Below are positions 19,722 to 29,865 of a stretch of DNA of 64,000 nt, piece after piece. The stretch comes from Pseudomonas paraversuta (GTDB lineage: Bacteria > Pseudomonadota > Gammaproteobacteria > Pseudomonadales > Pseudomonadaceae). Position 1 is the first letter of the stretch, and each line of letters opens with the position of its first letter. A model generated the notes under the pieces. The model did no database searches and was not told where the DNA came from. It saw only the letters and a program-made list of their open reading frames with translations. The DNA is taken from the NCBI RefSeq assembly GCF_904063065.1, contig NZ_CAJFCL010000006.1:305620-369619 (forward strand), given 5' to 3'. The position numbers and the translations under genes are program-made.

Positions 19722-21484
19722 TGCCAATCACCTCTGAATCAAAGCGCAATGCTCCAGCGTTCAAGGTCTCGCGCTGGACGGTTCAGCGCAAACTGGTACT
19801 GGCCTTCTGGCTGGTCAGCGTCATCCCCACCATGATCGCCGCCGAACTGGCCGCCACCACGCTGTCGCATATTTTCGACAACAACGTGCGCGTCTGGCTG
19901 CAGGAATCGACCGAAATCGTCAAAGACGAAATCGGCGAAATCGTTCAAGACAATGCCCGCGCTGCGCAATTGTTCCTGCGCTATACCCACCCGCCTACCT
20001 CCCATACAGCCCTGCGCCACGACAAGTTGACCGCCGACATTGCCAGTGCAATGGACATTAACGTGGTGGCGCTGATTCGCAGCAGTGACCACAAAGTGGT
20101 ATTCAGCACGGCCAGTGAAGCCATCGTTGACCAGATCAGCATGGCGCCCAATGCCGTGCTGCAAACCATCGACGTGGGCGGCGTGCCCACCGGCACAGTG
20201 GTTTCGACCTTTCCTACCACCCAGGATGGCGAGGCGTATCAATTACTGGTTGCCACTTACATGGACAACAGCTTTTTGACCAGCGTCGCTGACGTCCACT
20301 CCCTGGACCTGCGCCTGTACCTGTCCAGTGGTAATGGCTATTCCGAAATTTTCTCCAGTCAGCACTTTGATGACCGTGAGCTTCAGGTGCCGACTGCCAT
20401 CGAGCAAATACTGCGCGAGACCAAACAGCCCAGCGAGCAATTCACCACTCGCTACAGCGGACTGTACTGGCCAATCCTCAACGGTACCGGTGAACTGCAA
20501 GGCGTGATTTACAGTGGTTTGCTACGCCATACCAGTCTTGTCGGCCTGGTCAATCAGAGCAACCTGTTTGCACTGATTTTCCTGGTCGGCTCGATACTTT
20601 CGCTAAGCGTTGGCTGGCTGGTTTCCGAGCGCCTGACCCGGCCACTGCGCGGTCTGTCTGAAGGTGTACGGGCAGTGATTGCCGGGGATTACACGCAACT
20701 GGTCGCGGTGTCTGGCCGGGACGAACTGGCTGAGTTGAGCAGCACCTTCAACCACATGACCGTACGCCTGGCCCAGTTGCATCATCTAGAGGCCCAGTTG
20801 CGCCGGCGTGATCGCCTGCATGCCCTGGGCGAGGTCGCCATGGGCCTGGCCCACGAAATCCGCAATCCGCTGGGCATTATCAAAACCGCCACCCAACTGC
20901 TGCACCGGCGGGCCAATCTGGACGAAACCGACAAGCGCCATCTGGAGTACGTGGTCAGCGAGGTATCGCGAATCAACGAGCTCATTACCGACTTTCTGGA
21001 CTTTGCCAAACCCAGTGCACCGGTGCGTTCAGTCCAGCCGGCGCGACTTCTGGTCGAAGATATTCTGGGCTTCTGCAAGCCCGAGCTGGACAGCCACAAC
21101 ATCAAAACCGAAATAGACGACAAGGCCCCCGGGGCAACCATTTACGCAGACACCCGGCAACTGAAACAGGCTTGCCTGAACCTGATCATCAATGCCATAG
21201 ACGCAATGCCTGACGGAGGGCACCTGACATTGCGCATTGCCCGTGACACCAACAATGACACCGTGATCAGCATTATCGATAACGGCCAAGGTATTGAACC
21301 TGACATGATCGAGCGAATTTTCACGCCTTTTGTAACCACCAAGGCATCGGGTACGGGCCTGGGTCTGCCCAAAGTGTTCTCCATTATGGAAAACCACGAC
21401 GGCCGGATTGAATGCATCAGCGAGAAAAACGCCGGAACCACCTTCAACCTGTATATTCCGGCCCACGGAGGGGATGAGTCATGA
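19721..21484 (+). CDS. HAMP-domain sensor histidine kinase
   Basis: A 587-residue membrane kinase. The first transmembrane helix is at about residues 24-46, followed by an extracytoplasmic sensor of about 230 residues, a second helix (about 284-305), HAMP (LTRPLRGLSEGVRAV), then the H-box LAHEIRNPLGIIKTATQ, N-box NLIINAIDAM and GTGLGLPKV. It is fused in transcription to the four enzyme genes upstream and overlaps its response regulator by four bases. Its ligand may be the operon's product or substrate; nothing in the sequence identifies it. Confidence 0.92.
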   Translation: MPITSESKRNAPAFKVSRWTVQRKLVLAFWLVSVIPTMIAAELAATTLSHIFDNNVRVWLQESTEIVKDEIGEIVQDNARAAQLFLRYTHPPTSHTALRHDKLTADIASAMDINVVALIRSSDHKVVFSTASEAIVDQISMAPNAVLQTIDVGGVPTGTVVSTFPTTQDGEAYQLLVATYMDNSFLTSVADVHSLDLRLYLSSGNGYSEIFSSQHFDDRELQVPTAIEQILRETKQPSEQFTTRYSGLYWPILNGTGELQGVIYSGLLRHTSLVGLVNQSNLFALIFLVGSILSLSVGWLVSERLTRPLRGLSEGVRAVIAGDYTQLVAVSGRDELAELSSTFNHMTVRLAQLHHLEAQLRRRDRLHALGEVAMGLAHEIRNPLGIIKTATQLLHRRANLDETDKRHLEYVVSEVSRINELITDFLDFAKPSAPVRSVQPARLLVEDILGFCKPELDSHNIKTEIDDKAPGATIYADTRQLKQACLNLIINAIDAMPDGGHLTLRIARDTNNDTVISIIDNGQGIEPDMIERIFTPFVTTKASGTGLGLPKVFSIMENHDGRIECISEKNAGTTFNLYIPAHGGDES

Positions 21485-22872
21485 GTCACAACATCCTGGT
21501 GGTCGACGACGAGCCGAAACTTTGCGACCTGCTCAGTTCCGCGCTGAGCCAGAACGAGGTGCAGGTATTTACCGCAGGCAACGGCCTGCACGCACTGGCC
21601 ATTCTGGAACAGGAAGACATCGACCTGATCATCAGCGACTGGCGCATGCCCGGCATGGACGGCTCGCAGTTACTGGCCGAGGTCAAAGTGCGTTATCCGC
21701 ATCTGCCAGTCATTGTGATGACGGCCTACAGCACGGTGAAAAACGCCGTACAGTCGATGCGCGATGGCGCCTACGACTACATTGCCAAACCCTTCGATAT
21801 CGACGAACTGGACATCACCGTCAGCAAAGCCCTGCAGTTTCGCGACATCCTGCGCGATAACGCACGCATGCGCGCCGAACTCGAGGAGCACTGGCATATC
21901 GAGAGCCTGATAGGTGACAGCCCGAGTTTTCGCCGGGTGTTGCAGGCCATCGACTCGGTGCGTGACAGCAACGCCACCATCCTGCTGACCGGTGAAAGCG
22001 GTACCGGCAAAGAGATGGTCGCCCGTGCCATCCACAACCACGGTAGCCAGGCCGACAAACCCTTTGTCGCGGTCAACTGTGCGGCGATTCCTGAAGGGCT
22101 GCTGGAAAGCGAGATGTTCGGTCATCGCAAAGGCGCCTTTACCGGTGCCGTCGCTGATCGTGTCGGGCGCTTCATGCAAGCGGACAAAGGCACTTTGTTT
22201 CTCGATGAAGTGGGTGATATGCCCCTGGCCCTGCAGGCCAAGATCTTGCGCGCGCTGCAAGAGCGGGTCATTGAGCCCGTTGGAGATCCCCGCGAGCGCA
22301 AGGTCGATGTCCGGGTCATTGCAGCCACCAATAAAAACCTGCTGGAAGCCGTGGCCAACAAAGAGTTTCGCGAGGATCTGTACTACCGCCTGAATGTATT
22401 CCCGATTCCCCTGCCTGCCTTGCGCGAGCGGGTTGAAGACATCGCTGCGCTGGCGCGGCACTTCGCCCACAATCTGGGGGCTACTGCTGGCAAACGGATC
22501 AGCGGTTTCAGCCCCAGTGCCTTGCGGGCAATGGCCGAATACAGCTGGCCCGGCAACATTCGCGAACTGCAGAACTGCGTCGAGCGCGCCACCATTGTGG
22601 CCTCCAGCAGCACAATCCAGGACAGTGACCTGCCGCCGTACCTGTTCAGTGCCCAGCCGAGCCAGACCAGCGCCCTGCCGAGCCCGGGCCCGAGCGTACC
22701 GCCCGATCTGGAAGCGGCGCTGGCTGAAGTGGAAAAAGCCTACATCCTGGCGGCGCTGCAACAAGCCCACGGAGTCCAGGCTGCTGCAGCGCAGTTGATT
22801 GGCATATCAGAACGCAGCTTCTGGTACCGCCTGAAAAAGCTCGATATACACGTCGACAAAATCATCAGATAA
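21481..22872 (+). CDS. Sigma-54-dependent response regulator
   Basis: A 463-residue NtrC-class regulator with a receiver (Asp in [13 protein letters not shown]), an AAA+ domain with GESGTGKE, intact GAFTGA ([13 protein letters not shown]) and LFLDEVGDM, and a C-terminal Fis-type helix-turn-helix ([21 protein letters not shown]). It is the last gene of the operon that has a sigma-54 promoter at 15573 and a palindromic site at 15484, so it probably activates its own operon. Not AauR: the two share the family plan only. Confidence 0.92.
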   Translation: MSHNILVVDDEPKLCDLLSSALSQNEVQVFTAGNGLHALAILEQEDIDLIISDWRMPGMDGSQLLAEVKVRYPHLPVIVMTAYSTVKNAVQSMRDGAYDYIAKPFDIDELDITVSKALQFRDILRDNARMRAELEEHWHIESLIGDSPSFRRVLQAIDSVRDSNATILLTGESGTGKEMVARAIHNHGSQADKPFVAVNCAAIPEGLLESEMFGHRKGAFTGAVADRVGRFMQADKGTLFLDEVGDMPLALQAKILRALQERVIEPVGDPRERKVDVRVIAATNKNLLEAVANKEFREDLYYRLNVFPIPLPALRERVEDIAALARHFAHNLGATAGKRISGFSPSALRAMAEYSWPGNIRELQNCVERATIVASSSTIQDSDLPPYLFSAQPSQTSALPSPGPSVPPDLEAALAEVEKAYILAALQQAHGVQAAAAQLIGISERSFWYRLKKLDIHVDKIIR

Positions 22873-22904
22873 AGCCAACCCCCTGTTTCAACATCAAATG
22901 CTCG

Positions 22905-22952
22905 CGAGCTTTCAAGCTCCAATGCTCGCGAGCAAGCTCGCACCTACAGGTG
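22905..22952. repeat. REP-type element between the sigma-54 operon and metE
   Basis: Two copies of GCTCGCGAG(C) occur within 35 bp, followed by CAAGCTCGCACCTACAGG. It is a degenerate copy of the GGAGCGAGC REP family and lies between the convergent 3' ends of the regulator and metE. Confidence 0.6.
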
Positions 22953-22963
22953 CTGCGCCGGGT

Positions 22964-25273
22964 TCAGGCAACCTGCGCCCGCAACTGCCGCGCCGCCGCC
23001 ACCATGTTGATCAGTGCCGCTTCGGTCTCGGCCCAGGCGCGGGTTTTGAGGCCGCAGTCGGGGTTTACCCACAACCGCTCAGCCGGAATACGTTGGGCCG
23101 CCTTGCTCAGCAACTTGACCATCTCGGCCGTGTCCGGAACCCCTGGCGAGTGGATGTCATACACCCCCGGGCCAATGTCGTTCGGGTAATCGAATGCTTC
23201 AAACGCATCCAGCAGTTCCATATCCGAACGCGAGGTTTCGATGGTGATGACGTCAGCGTCCATCTCGGCAATCGACTTGATCACATCGTTGAACTCGCTG
23301 TAGCACATGTGGGTATGAATCTGTGTTTCGTCCCCGACTCCCGAAGCACACAGGCGAAAAGCCTCCACTGCCCAGTCCAGGTATTCCTGCCACTGCGCCC
23401 TACGCAACGGCAGGCCTTCGCGCAAAGCCGCTTCGTCAATCTGCACAATCTTGATCCCGGCTTTTTCCAGATCGATCACCTCGTCACGAATCGCCAGCGC
23501 CAGTTGCTGCGCCTGCACTTTGCGCGATACATCTTCGCGGGGGAATGACCACATCAGCATGGTCACCGGGCCGGTCAACATGCCCTTCATTACCTTGTCG
23601 GTCAGGCCCTGAGCGTATTTGATCCAGTCCACGGTCATGGCTTGAAGACGGCTCAGGTCGCCGAAAATGATCGCCGGCTTCACACAGCGCGAACCGTAGC
23701 TCTGCACCCAGCCATATTGCGTAAACACGTAGCCATCCAGCTGTTCGGCAAAGTACTCGACCATATCGTTACGTTCGGCTTCGCCGTGGACCAGCACGTC
23801 CAGCCCCAAACGCTCCTGGGTTTGTACGGCGTTGCGAATTTCGCTGTGCATGGCGTCGGTGTACTCACTGACCGACAATTTGCCCTGTTTGTAAGACTGC
23901 CGCGCCAGCCGAATCGATGCTGTCTGCGGAAACGATCCAATAGTGGTCGTAGGAAATGCCGGCAGATTCAGGCGCGCGCGCTGCAACTGGATACGGGTGG
24001 CAAACGGCGACTGACGCTGGCTGTCAGCAGCGGTGATCGCTGCAGTACGTGCTTGCACCGCAGGCTTGTGAATCCGTGGCGAGTTGGCGCGGCTGGCCTG
24101 CACCGCACGGCTTTGGGCCAGCGCCTGCTGCACTTTGGCATCCTGGGGGATATTCAGCGCATCGCGCAGTACGGCAATTTCGTCGCACTTTTGCCGGGCA
24201 AAGGCCAGCCAGCTTTTAAGCTCGGCATCCAGCCGGGTTTCGCGGTCCAGATCAACCGGGCTATGCAACAGCGAGCAAGAGCCGGCAACCCACAGATTGT
24301 CACCAAAGCGTTCTTCGGCTTCCTGCAATTGGGCCAGGGCGTTTTCCAGATCACAGCGCCAGACGTTGCGACCGTTCACCAGGCCCAGCGACAACACTTT
24401 ATAGGTCGGCAGGCGATCCAGAATGGCATGCAACTGGTCAGGGGCACGCACCAGGTCAACGTGCAAACCTTCCACCGGCAGGCTGACAGCCAGCCCCAGA
24501 TTGTCTTCCAGACCGCTGAAGTAAGTGGCTACCAGCTTCTTCAGAGGTGAGTACTGAAGGATGTGGTAAGCACGCTCAAAGGCGTTTTTCCACTCCTGGG
24601 GCAGGTCAAGCGACAGAATCGGTTCGTCAATCTGCACCCATTCCACACCTTGTTCAGCCAGACGGGAAAGAATAGCGGCGTATACCGGCAACAGGTTTTC
24701 CAGCAGATCGAGTTTGTTGAACTCATTGCCCTTGGTCTTGCCCAGCCACAGGAAAGTCAGCGGTCCTATGATCACCGGCTTGACCTTGTGGCCCAGGGCC
24801 AGGGCCTCGGCAGTTTCTTCAAACAGCTGATTCCAGCTCAGTTCAAAACGCTGATCCTGACTGAACTCCGGCACCAGGTAGTGATAGTTGGTATCAAACC
24901 ATTTGGTCAGTTCTTGAGCGTACTGGCCTTTGCCGTGTTCGCCGCAGCAACTCTGGCTCGCACCACGGGCCATGCCGAACAGGGTATTCAGGGTTGGACG
25001 GCCCTGGGCGTCCAGGGTACTGGCGAACCGCTCGGGAATGGCACCGAAGGTCAGCGAGTGGGTCAGCACCTGGTCGTACCAGGCAAAGTCACCCACCGGC
25101 AGTAAGTCGATCCCGGCGTCTTTTTGCAGTTGCCAGTGGCTGGCGCGCAGTTCACGCCCCACAGATTGCAGGGCAGCCTGGTCAATATCGCCCTTCCAGT
25201 ACGCTTCGAGTGCTTTTTTCAGTTCACGATCCGCACCGATACGCGGGAAACCAAGATTGTGTGCCAGGGCCAT
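22964..25273 (-). CDS. metE: Cobalamin-independent methionine synthase MetE
   Basis: A 769-residue enzyme that transfers a methyl group from 5-methyltetrahydropteroyltri-glutamate to homocysteine, the last step of methionine synthesis. The zinc ligands are visible in the C-terminal barrel: His and Cys in [12 protein letters not shown] and Cys in NPDCGLKTR. The N-terminus [19 protein letters not shown] is typical. The ATG at 25273 follows AAGGAAT; the longer frame to 25327 lacks a site. It is divergent from metR, the usual arrangement for MetR activation. Confidence 0.98.
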   Translation of the reverse strand: MALAHNLGFPRIGADRELKKALEAYWKGDIDQAALQSVGRELRASHWQLQKDAGIDLLPVGDFAWYDQVLTHSLTFGAIPERFASTLDAQGRPTLNTLFGMARGASQSCCGEHGKGQYAQELTKWFDTNYHYLVPEFSQDQRFELSWNQLFEETAEALALGHKVKPVIIGPLTFLWLGKTKGNEFNKLDLLENLLPVYAAILSRLAEQGVEWVQIDEPILSLDLPQEWKNAFERAYHILQYSPLKKLVATYFSGLEDNLGLAVSLPVEGLHVDLVRAPDQLHAILDRLPTYKVLSLGLVNGRNVWRCDLENALAQLQEAEERFGDNLWVAGSCSLLHSPVDLDRETRLDAELKSWLAFARQKCDEIAVLRDALNIPQDAKVQQALAQSRAVQASRANSPRIHKPAVQARTAAITAADSQRQSPFATRIQLQRARLNLPAFPTTTIGSFPQTASIRLARQSYKQGKLSVSEYTDAMHSEIRNAVQTQERLGLDVLVHGEAERNDMVEYFAEQLDGYVFTQYGWVQSYGSRCVKPAIIFGDLSRLQAMTVDWIKYAQGLTDKVMKGMLTGPVTMLMWSFPREDVSRKVQAQQLALAIRDEVIDLEKAGIKIVQIDEAALREGLPLRRAQWQEYLDWAVEAFRLCASGVGDETQIHTHMCYSEFNDVIKSIAEMDADVITIETSRSDMELLDAFEAFDYPNDIGPGVYDIHSPGVPDTAEMVKLLSKAAQRIPAERLWVNPDCGLKTRAWAETEAALINMVAAARQLRAQVA

Positions 25274-25326
25274 AACGACATTCCTTCGTGTAAGTAATGG
25301 CACAATTATCGACACGCACTGCAACA

Positions 25327-25339
25327 TGAGACAAACTCA
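25327..25339. promoter_or_regulatory. Putative MetR-binding site between metE and metR
   Basis: TGAGACAAACTCA has perfect TGAG/CTCA arms around a 5-bp spacer, close to the LysR-type MetR consensus TGAA-N5-TTCA. It lies in the short divergent interval (25274-25380) between metE and metR. Assignment is by similarity and position. Confidence 0.5.
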
Positions 25340-25380
25340 ACGTTTTCGTGTTGATCATCAAATTTACTCATGGAGCCACC

Positions 25381-26298
25381 GTGCTGGAAATTCGTCACCT
25401 CAAAACCCTGCACGCATTACGCGAGTCCGACAGCCTGGTCGAAGCGGCTGAACGGCTGCACCTGACACAATCTGCTTTATCCCACCAGTTCAAAGAGCTG
25501 GAAGAACGCATGGGCATGCCGCTGTTTGTGCGCAAAACCAAACCGGTCCGTTTCACCAGCGGCGGGTTGCGCCTGCTGCAACTGGCCGATGCCATGCTCC
25601 CGCTGCTGCGCGGCGCCGAGCGCGATATCGCCCGTTTGGTCGGCGGTACGGCCGGACGCTTACACATGGCGATTGAGTGCCACAGCTGCTTCCAGTGGCT
25701 GATGCCCACCATCGATCAGTTCCGCGACGCCTGGCCCGAGGTCGAACTGGACCTGGCTTCGGGCTTTGCCTTCGCCCCCTTGCCTGCACTGGCCCGGGGC
25801 GATCTGGATCTGGTGGTTACTTCTGACCCGCAAGAGATTGCAGGGCTGACGTATGTGCCGCTGTTTACCTACGAAGCCATGTTGGCCGTTGCCAATCAGC
25901 ATGCTCTGGCCAGCAAGCCGTTTATCGTGCCGGAAGATTTAAGCACTGAGACTCTGATTACCTACCCGGTGGAGCGCGACCGGCTCGATATTTTCACCCG
26001 CTTTTTAGAGCCGGCAGACGTTGAACCGGCACAAGTGCGCACCTCCGAGCTGACCGTCATGATGATGCAGCTCGTAGCCAGTGGCCGTGGTGTATGCGGG
26101 ATGCCGCACTGGGCCTTGCATGAATACAGCTCGCGCGGCTACGTGAAAGCCAAGCGCCTCGGTGAGAAAGGGTTGTTTGCCACGCTCTACGCGGCGGTAC
26201 GTGCCGATATGCTCGACGCCCCTTATATGCGCGACTTTTTGCTGACGGCCAAAGACACATCTTTCTCGACCCTGGACGGGGTGAGTGCCGTTCGCTGA
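25381..26298 (+). CDS. metR: LysR-type regulator MetR
   Basis: A 305-residue LysR-family activator with an N-terminal helix-turn-helix (LVEAAERLHLTQSALSHQFKE, quoted in part) and a periplasmic-binding-fold effector domain. In the family the co-inducer is homocysteine and metE is a target. The GTG at 25381 is preferred over the frame start at 25348, since GGAG precedes it and the protein then begins with the conserved LEIRHLKTLHAL. Divergent to metE. Confidence 0.95.
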   Translation: MLEIRHLKTLHALRESDSLVEAAERLHLTQSALSHQFKELEERMGMPLFVRKTKPVRFTSGGLRLLQLADAMLPLLRGAERDIARLVGGTAGRLHMAIECHSCFQWLMPTIDQFRDAWPEVELDLASGFAFAPLPALARGDLDLVVTSDPQEIAGLTYVPLFTYEAMLAVANQHALASKPFIVPEDLSTETLITYPVERDRLDIFTRFLEPADVEPAQVRTSELTVMMMQLVASGRGVCGMPHWALHEYSSRGYVKAKRLGEKGLFATLYAAVRADMLDAPYMRDFLLTAKDTSFSTLDGVSAVR

Positions 26299-26308
26299 AC
26301 CTGTACAA

Positions 26309-26342
26309 CCTGCGGGAGCAAGCTCGCTCCTGCAGGGGCGGC
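26309..26342. repeat. REP-type hairpin after metR
   Basis: GCGGGAGCAAGCTCGCTCCTGCAGG is a compact inverted repeat (GGAGC...GCTCC) of the same REP family, between the convergent metR and the GNAT gene. Confidence 0.65.
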
Positions 26343-26346
26343 TCGC

Positions 26347-26844
26347 TTATACCAGCCGGCGCATATGCACCCGGTCGTAATACTCCTCCCCCACCCGGAT
26401 CGCGCAATCTTCAAGCCCCGACTGTTCAAACCCGCAGCGGCGATACAAGGCCAGCGCCGCTGGACTGTTGGCGCTCACGCTCAGTTGCAGCACTTTTATT
26501 TCGGGCTCCTGCTCTGCCATGGACAACACTGCCTGCACCAGGTGCTCGCCCAGCCCCTGCCCGCGAAAGCCCCCGGATACGTACAAGCCAAACAGCGTGG
26601 CCTGATGCCGGGCGTCTTCCCACGGCTCGAAAGCCAGACCCACTACCCCCACCAGCCGGTCATCGACAAAGGCGCCGAACAGCGCGCTCAATTCATCATC
26701 CAGCTGTGCTTGCCACCAACTCAGTGGCAACTTTTCACGGTTTGACAGGCTGGAAACAAAAGCCTCGGGGTGCAGCGCGTAGGCCTCCAGCAGTAACTGG
26801 CGATACGCACTGGCGTGTGAGGGATCAAGCAGTTCTATAGCCAT
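26347..26844 (-). CDS. GNAT-family N-acetyltransferase
   Basis: A 165-residue acetyltransferase. The acetyl-CoA-binding motif A is visible as VSGGFRGQGLGEHLVQAVL, followed by LALYRRCGFEQSG typical of motif B. The ATG at 26844 is chosen over an in-frame TTG at 26856. It ends the apparent minus-strand operon Nudix-LysE-GNAT, 12 bases after the LysE gene. The acceptor substrate cannot be read. Confidence 0.85.
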   Translation of the reverse strand: MAIELLDPSHASAYRQLLLEAYALHPEAFVSSLSNREKLPLSWWQAQLDDELSALFGAFVDDRLVGVVGLAFEPWEDARHQATLFGLYVSGGFRGQGLGEHLVQAVLSMAEQEPEIKVLQLSVSANSPAALALYRRCGFEQSGLEDCAIRVGEEYYDRVHMRRLV

Positions 26845-26856
26845 ATCGGGTCCCAA

Positions 26857-27495
26857 TCATAGGGTTTTACGTTGTTCCAGCATCAATTTTACCGCCAGAC
26901 CGGCCAGTACAAAGCCCATGACATAACGCTGGACAGCCAGCCACAGCGGATTACGCATAAACCAGAAGGCAATGCCTGAAGCAAACAGCGCAATCAACAG
27001 GTTCACGGTGAAACTGACGCTGATCTGGGTCAGGCCCAACAGCAGGCTCTGGGTAAACATCGAACCATGCTCGGGGCTGATGAATTGCGGGAACACCGAC
27101 AGGTAAAACACCGCGACCTTGGGGTTCAGGACGCTGGTCATAAACCCCATCAGCACCAGCTTGGGCGATGAGTCCGGCGCCAGCTCCTGCGCTTCAAAAG
27201 GCGAGCGGGCACCCGGCTTGAGCGCCTGCCACGCCATCCACAGCAGATACAGGGCCCCCGCCCACTTCAATACCTCATAGGCCATTGGTACTGCTAAAAA
27301 TACCGCTGTCAGCCCGGCTGCGGCGGCAAACATGTGCACCAAAAAACCTGCGACCACACCGACCAATGAGGTCACCCCCGCTTTTCGACCCTGACAGATC
27401 GAGCGCGAAATCAGGTAAATCATGTTTGGCCCCGGCGTCAAAACCATCAGCAAACACGCCGCAGCGAAAATCAGCAGGTCTTGAGCAGGAATCAT
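26857..27495 (-). CDS. LysE/RhtB-family amino-acid exporter
   Basis: A 212-residue inner-membrane protein with six hydrophobic segments and the family's N-terminal signature LTPGPNMIYLISRS. RhtB-type members export amino acids such as homoserine, threonine or leucine. The specificity here is unknown. It lies 24 bases after the Nudix gene and 12 before the GNAT gene, on the same strand. Confidence 0.88.
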   Translation of the reverse strand: MIPAQDLLIFAAACLLMVLTPGPNMIYLISRSICQGRKAGVTSLVGVVAGFLVHMFAAAAGLTAVFLAVPMAYEVLKWAGALYLLWMAWQALKPGARSPFEAQELAPDSSPKLVLMGFMTSVLNPKVAVFYLSVFPQFISPEHGSMFTQSLLLGLTQISVSFTVNLLIALFASGIAFWFMRNPLWLAVQRYVMGFVLAGLAVKLMLEQRKTL

Positions 27496-27519
27496 GGTCA
27501 GTCCTTGTCAGAAAAGGAA

Positions 27520-27960
27520 TCAGGCTGAGGTCAGCATGGTGTCGCGATAAAACGGCAGGATCAGGTCTCGGGTCAAGGGAGCCAATATCAGCCCGCCATC
27601 ACCCTGCGGATCGATCCACTGCACTTCTTCAATCTCGGCGGCGGGCGCCACTGACTGCTGGATATGCAGCAGAAACAGCTCGGCCTGCACTTCAAATCCC
27701 GGCTCATTGACCGCCGGTGCCGAAAAGTGGCCCAGGTAGGTGGCATTGGCCGGATCAATCTTTAATGCCAGCTCTTCTTCCAGTTCACGGGCCAGGGCAG
27801 TGATCGGCTGCTCGTGGGGTTCGATCTTGCCACCCGGCTGCATAAACGCCAGGGTGCCGCGCTTGCGCACCAGCAGGGTTCGGCCATCGGGACCGATCAG
27901 CAGAGCAGCAGCAATACGGATGATGTCAGGGGTTGCGGTGCAGCGTTCAGAAGACGTCAC
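27520..27960 (-). CDS. Nudix hydrolase
   Basis: A 146-residue Nudix protein. The box G-x5-E-x7-RE-x2-EE is present as GKIEPHEQPITALARELEEE (about residues 44-63). It should hydrolyse a nucleoside diphosphate linked to another group; the substrate is not predictable. It heads the minus-strand group with the LysE and GNAT genes. Confidence 0.88.
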   Translation of the reverse strand: MTSSERCTATPDIIRIAAALLIGPDGRTLLVRKRGTLAFMQPGGKIEPHEQPITALARELEEELALKIDPANATYLGHFSAPAVNEPGFEVQAELFLLHIQQSVAPAAEIEEVQWIDPQGDGGLILAPLTRDLILPFYRDTMLTSA

Positions 27961-28160
27961 AAGAATCGGCCAGCAGCGTAGAAAGAGCGCGAAGGATCAC
28001 ATGGCTTGGCGCCCATGCAAAGACACAGATGCCGCGCATAACCGAACCCTCTGTATGGACATTTGCCGTCTTTAAGACACTAAGCCCCGTTCAATGGGTA
28101 AGATGCCTTGTCAGCAAACCTCCAGTCCAGAGAGGGAGCCGACTGCTACAGCTGTATCGC

Positions 28161-28184
28161 CGGGGGTTTACCGCCCCGTTTTTT
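28161..28184 (+). terminator. Terminator-like hairpin in the leader of the glutamate-synthase-like gene
   Basis: CGGGG (28161-28165) and CCCCG (28174-28178) with an 8-nt loop are followed by six Ts (28179-28184). It sits 46 bp before the start at 28231, in the 270-bp divergent interval, and points toward the + strand. It may be an attenuator or the end of a short transcript. Confidence 0.5.
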
Positions 28185-28230
28185 CTGTTCGACGCCCGCC
28201 TGAACAGACAAGCCTGAAACAGGAAACCCT

Positions 28231-29850
28231 ATGAGCCTGTCACTGCTAAGCCGCTATGCGTTTTTTGCCTTCTGCGTGATTTTCACTCTCGCCAGCCTGC
28301 CATTTATGCACTACGAGTGGTTATGGCCATTCACCACCGTGACCCTTATCTTGAGCGTGCTGGGGATTTTCGACCTGCTGCAAAGCCCCCACGCGGTGCG
28401 CCGTAACTATCCGATCCTGGGCAATATCCGCTATCTGGTGGAGGCTATCCGCCCGGAGATCCGCCAGTACCTGCTGGAGTCCGACAGCGACGCACTGCCC
28501 TTCTCGCGGGCGCAACGCTCCCTGGTCTATTCCCGCGCCAAGAATGAAAGCGCCGACAAACCTTTTGGCACCCTGGTTGACGTGTACCAGCCCGGCTTCG
28601 AATTTATCGGCCACTCCATGCGCCCGGCACCGCTCACCGACCCCGGCAGCTTCCGCATCATCATCGGTGGCCCGCAATGCACCCAGCCGTACTCGGCCTC
28701 CATCTTCAATATTTCGGCGATGAGTTTTGGCTCACTGAGTGCCAATGCCATTCGCGCGCTGAACCAGGGCGCCAAGCTCGGTAACTTTGCCCACGATACC
28801 GGCGAAGGCAGCATCAGTTCCTACCACCGTGAAAATGGCGGTGACCTGACCTGGGAACTGGGCAGCGGCTATTTCGGCTGCCGTACCTCTGACGGTCGAT
28901 TCGATCCCGAGCGCTTTGCCGAACAGGCCCGCACCCCGCAAGTACGGATGATCGAAATCAAAATGAGCCAGGGTGCCAAACCGGGCCATGGCGGTATTCT
29001 GCCCAAGCACAAGGTCACCCCGGAAATTGCCGAAACCCGCGGCGTCCCCATGGGCGAAGATTGCATCTCGCCTTCGCGCCACAGTGCATTTTCAACACCA
29101 CTGGAACTGATGCAATTCATCGCCCAGTTACGTGAGCTATCCGGCGGCAAGCCTGTCGGCTTCAAGTTCTGCCTGGGCCATCCGTGGGAGTTCATGGGGA
29201 TTGCCAAGGCCATGCTTGAAACCGGCATCCTCCCCGACTTTATCGTCATCGATGGCAAGGAAGGCGGTACCGGCGCCGCCCCGGTGGAGTTCACCGACCA
29301 CATCGGCGCGCCGATGCGCGAAGGCTTGCTGTTCGTCCACAACACCTTGGTGGGCTTGAACCTGCGGGACAAAATCAAGCTGGGAGCCAGCGGCAAGATT
29401 GTCAGCGCCTTCGACATTGCCAGCGTGCTGGCCATTGGCGCCGACTGGGCCAACTCGGCCCGGGGCTTCATGTTTGCCGTCGGCTGCATTCAGTCGCAAT
29501 CGTGCCACACCAACAAATGCCCGACCGGCGTCGCCACCCAGGACCCTCTGCGCCAGCGTGCGCTGGTGGTACCGGACAAGGCGCAGCGGGTGTTGCAGTT
29601 CCACACCAACACCCTCAAGGCACTGGCCGAAATGCTCGCGGCAGCAGGCCTGGAACACCCGGCACAACTCTCGGCCAAACACCTGGTGCGCCGTGTCTCG
29701 GCCACCGAAATCAAACTGTTCTCGCAACTGCACGTGTTCCTAAAACCCGGCGAGTTGCTGACCGGCGAGATCAATGGCGAGTTCTATTCGCGCATGTGGC
29801 AAATGGCCCGGGCCGACAGCTTTGAACCCAATGAAATTGCCGCAGCCTGA
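28231..29850 (+). CDS. FMN-binding glutamate-synthase-family protein
   Basis: A 539-residue single-domain relative of the synthase (FMN) domain of glutamate synthase. Two N-terminal membrane helices (about residues 9-26 and 31-48) precede the FMN barrel, containing AMSFGSLSANAIRALN, GEGSISSYH and DGKEGGTGAAP. The 3Fe-4S-type cysteines appear as GCIQSQSCHTNKCPTGV. It lacks the amidotransferase domain, so it is not a complete glutamate synthase. The physiological reaction of this widespread group is unclear. The small monooxygenase-like gene follows after 15 bases. Confidence 0.9.
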   Translation: MSLSLLSRYAFFAFCVIFTLASLPFMHYEWLWPFTTVTLILSVLGIFDLLQSPHAVRRNYPILGNIRYLVEAIRPEIRQYLLESDSDALPFSRAQRSLVYSRAKNESADKPFGTLVDVYQPGFEFIGHSMRPAPLTDPGSFRIIIGGPQCTQPYSASIFNISAMSFGSLSANAIRALNQGAKLGNFAHDTGEGSISSYHRENGGDLTWELGSGYFGCRTSDGRFDPERFAEQARTPQVRMIEIKMSQGAKPGHGGILPKHKVTPEIAETRGVPMGEDCISPSRHSAFSTPLELMQFIAQLRELSGGKPVGFKFCLGHPWEFMGIAKAMLETGILPDFIVIDGKEGGTGAAPVEFTDHIGAPMREGLLFVHNTLVGLNLRDKIKLGASGKIVSAFDIASVLAIGADWANSARGFMFAVGCIQSQSCHTNKCPTGVATQDPLRQRALVVPDKAQRVLQFHTNTLKALAEMLAAAGLEHPAQLSAKHLVRRVSATEIKLFSQLHVFLKPGELLTGEINGEFYSRMWQMARADSFEPNEIAAA

Positions 29851-29865
29851 CCAGGACTGATCAAC

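Noticed and set aside
28231..29850. Complete glutamate synthase large subunit
   Set aside because: Only the FMN/3Fe-4S domain is present; the amidotransferase and C-terminal domains are missing, and the length fits the stand-alone family.
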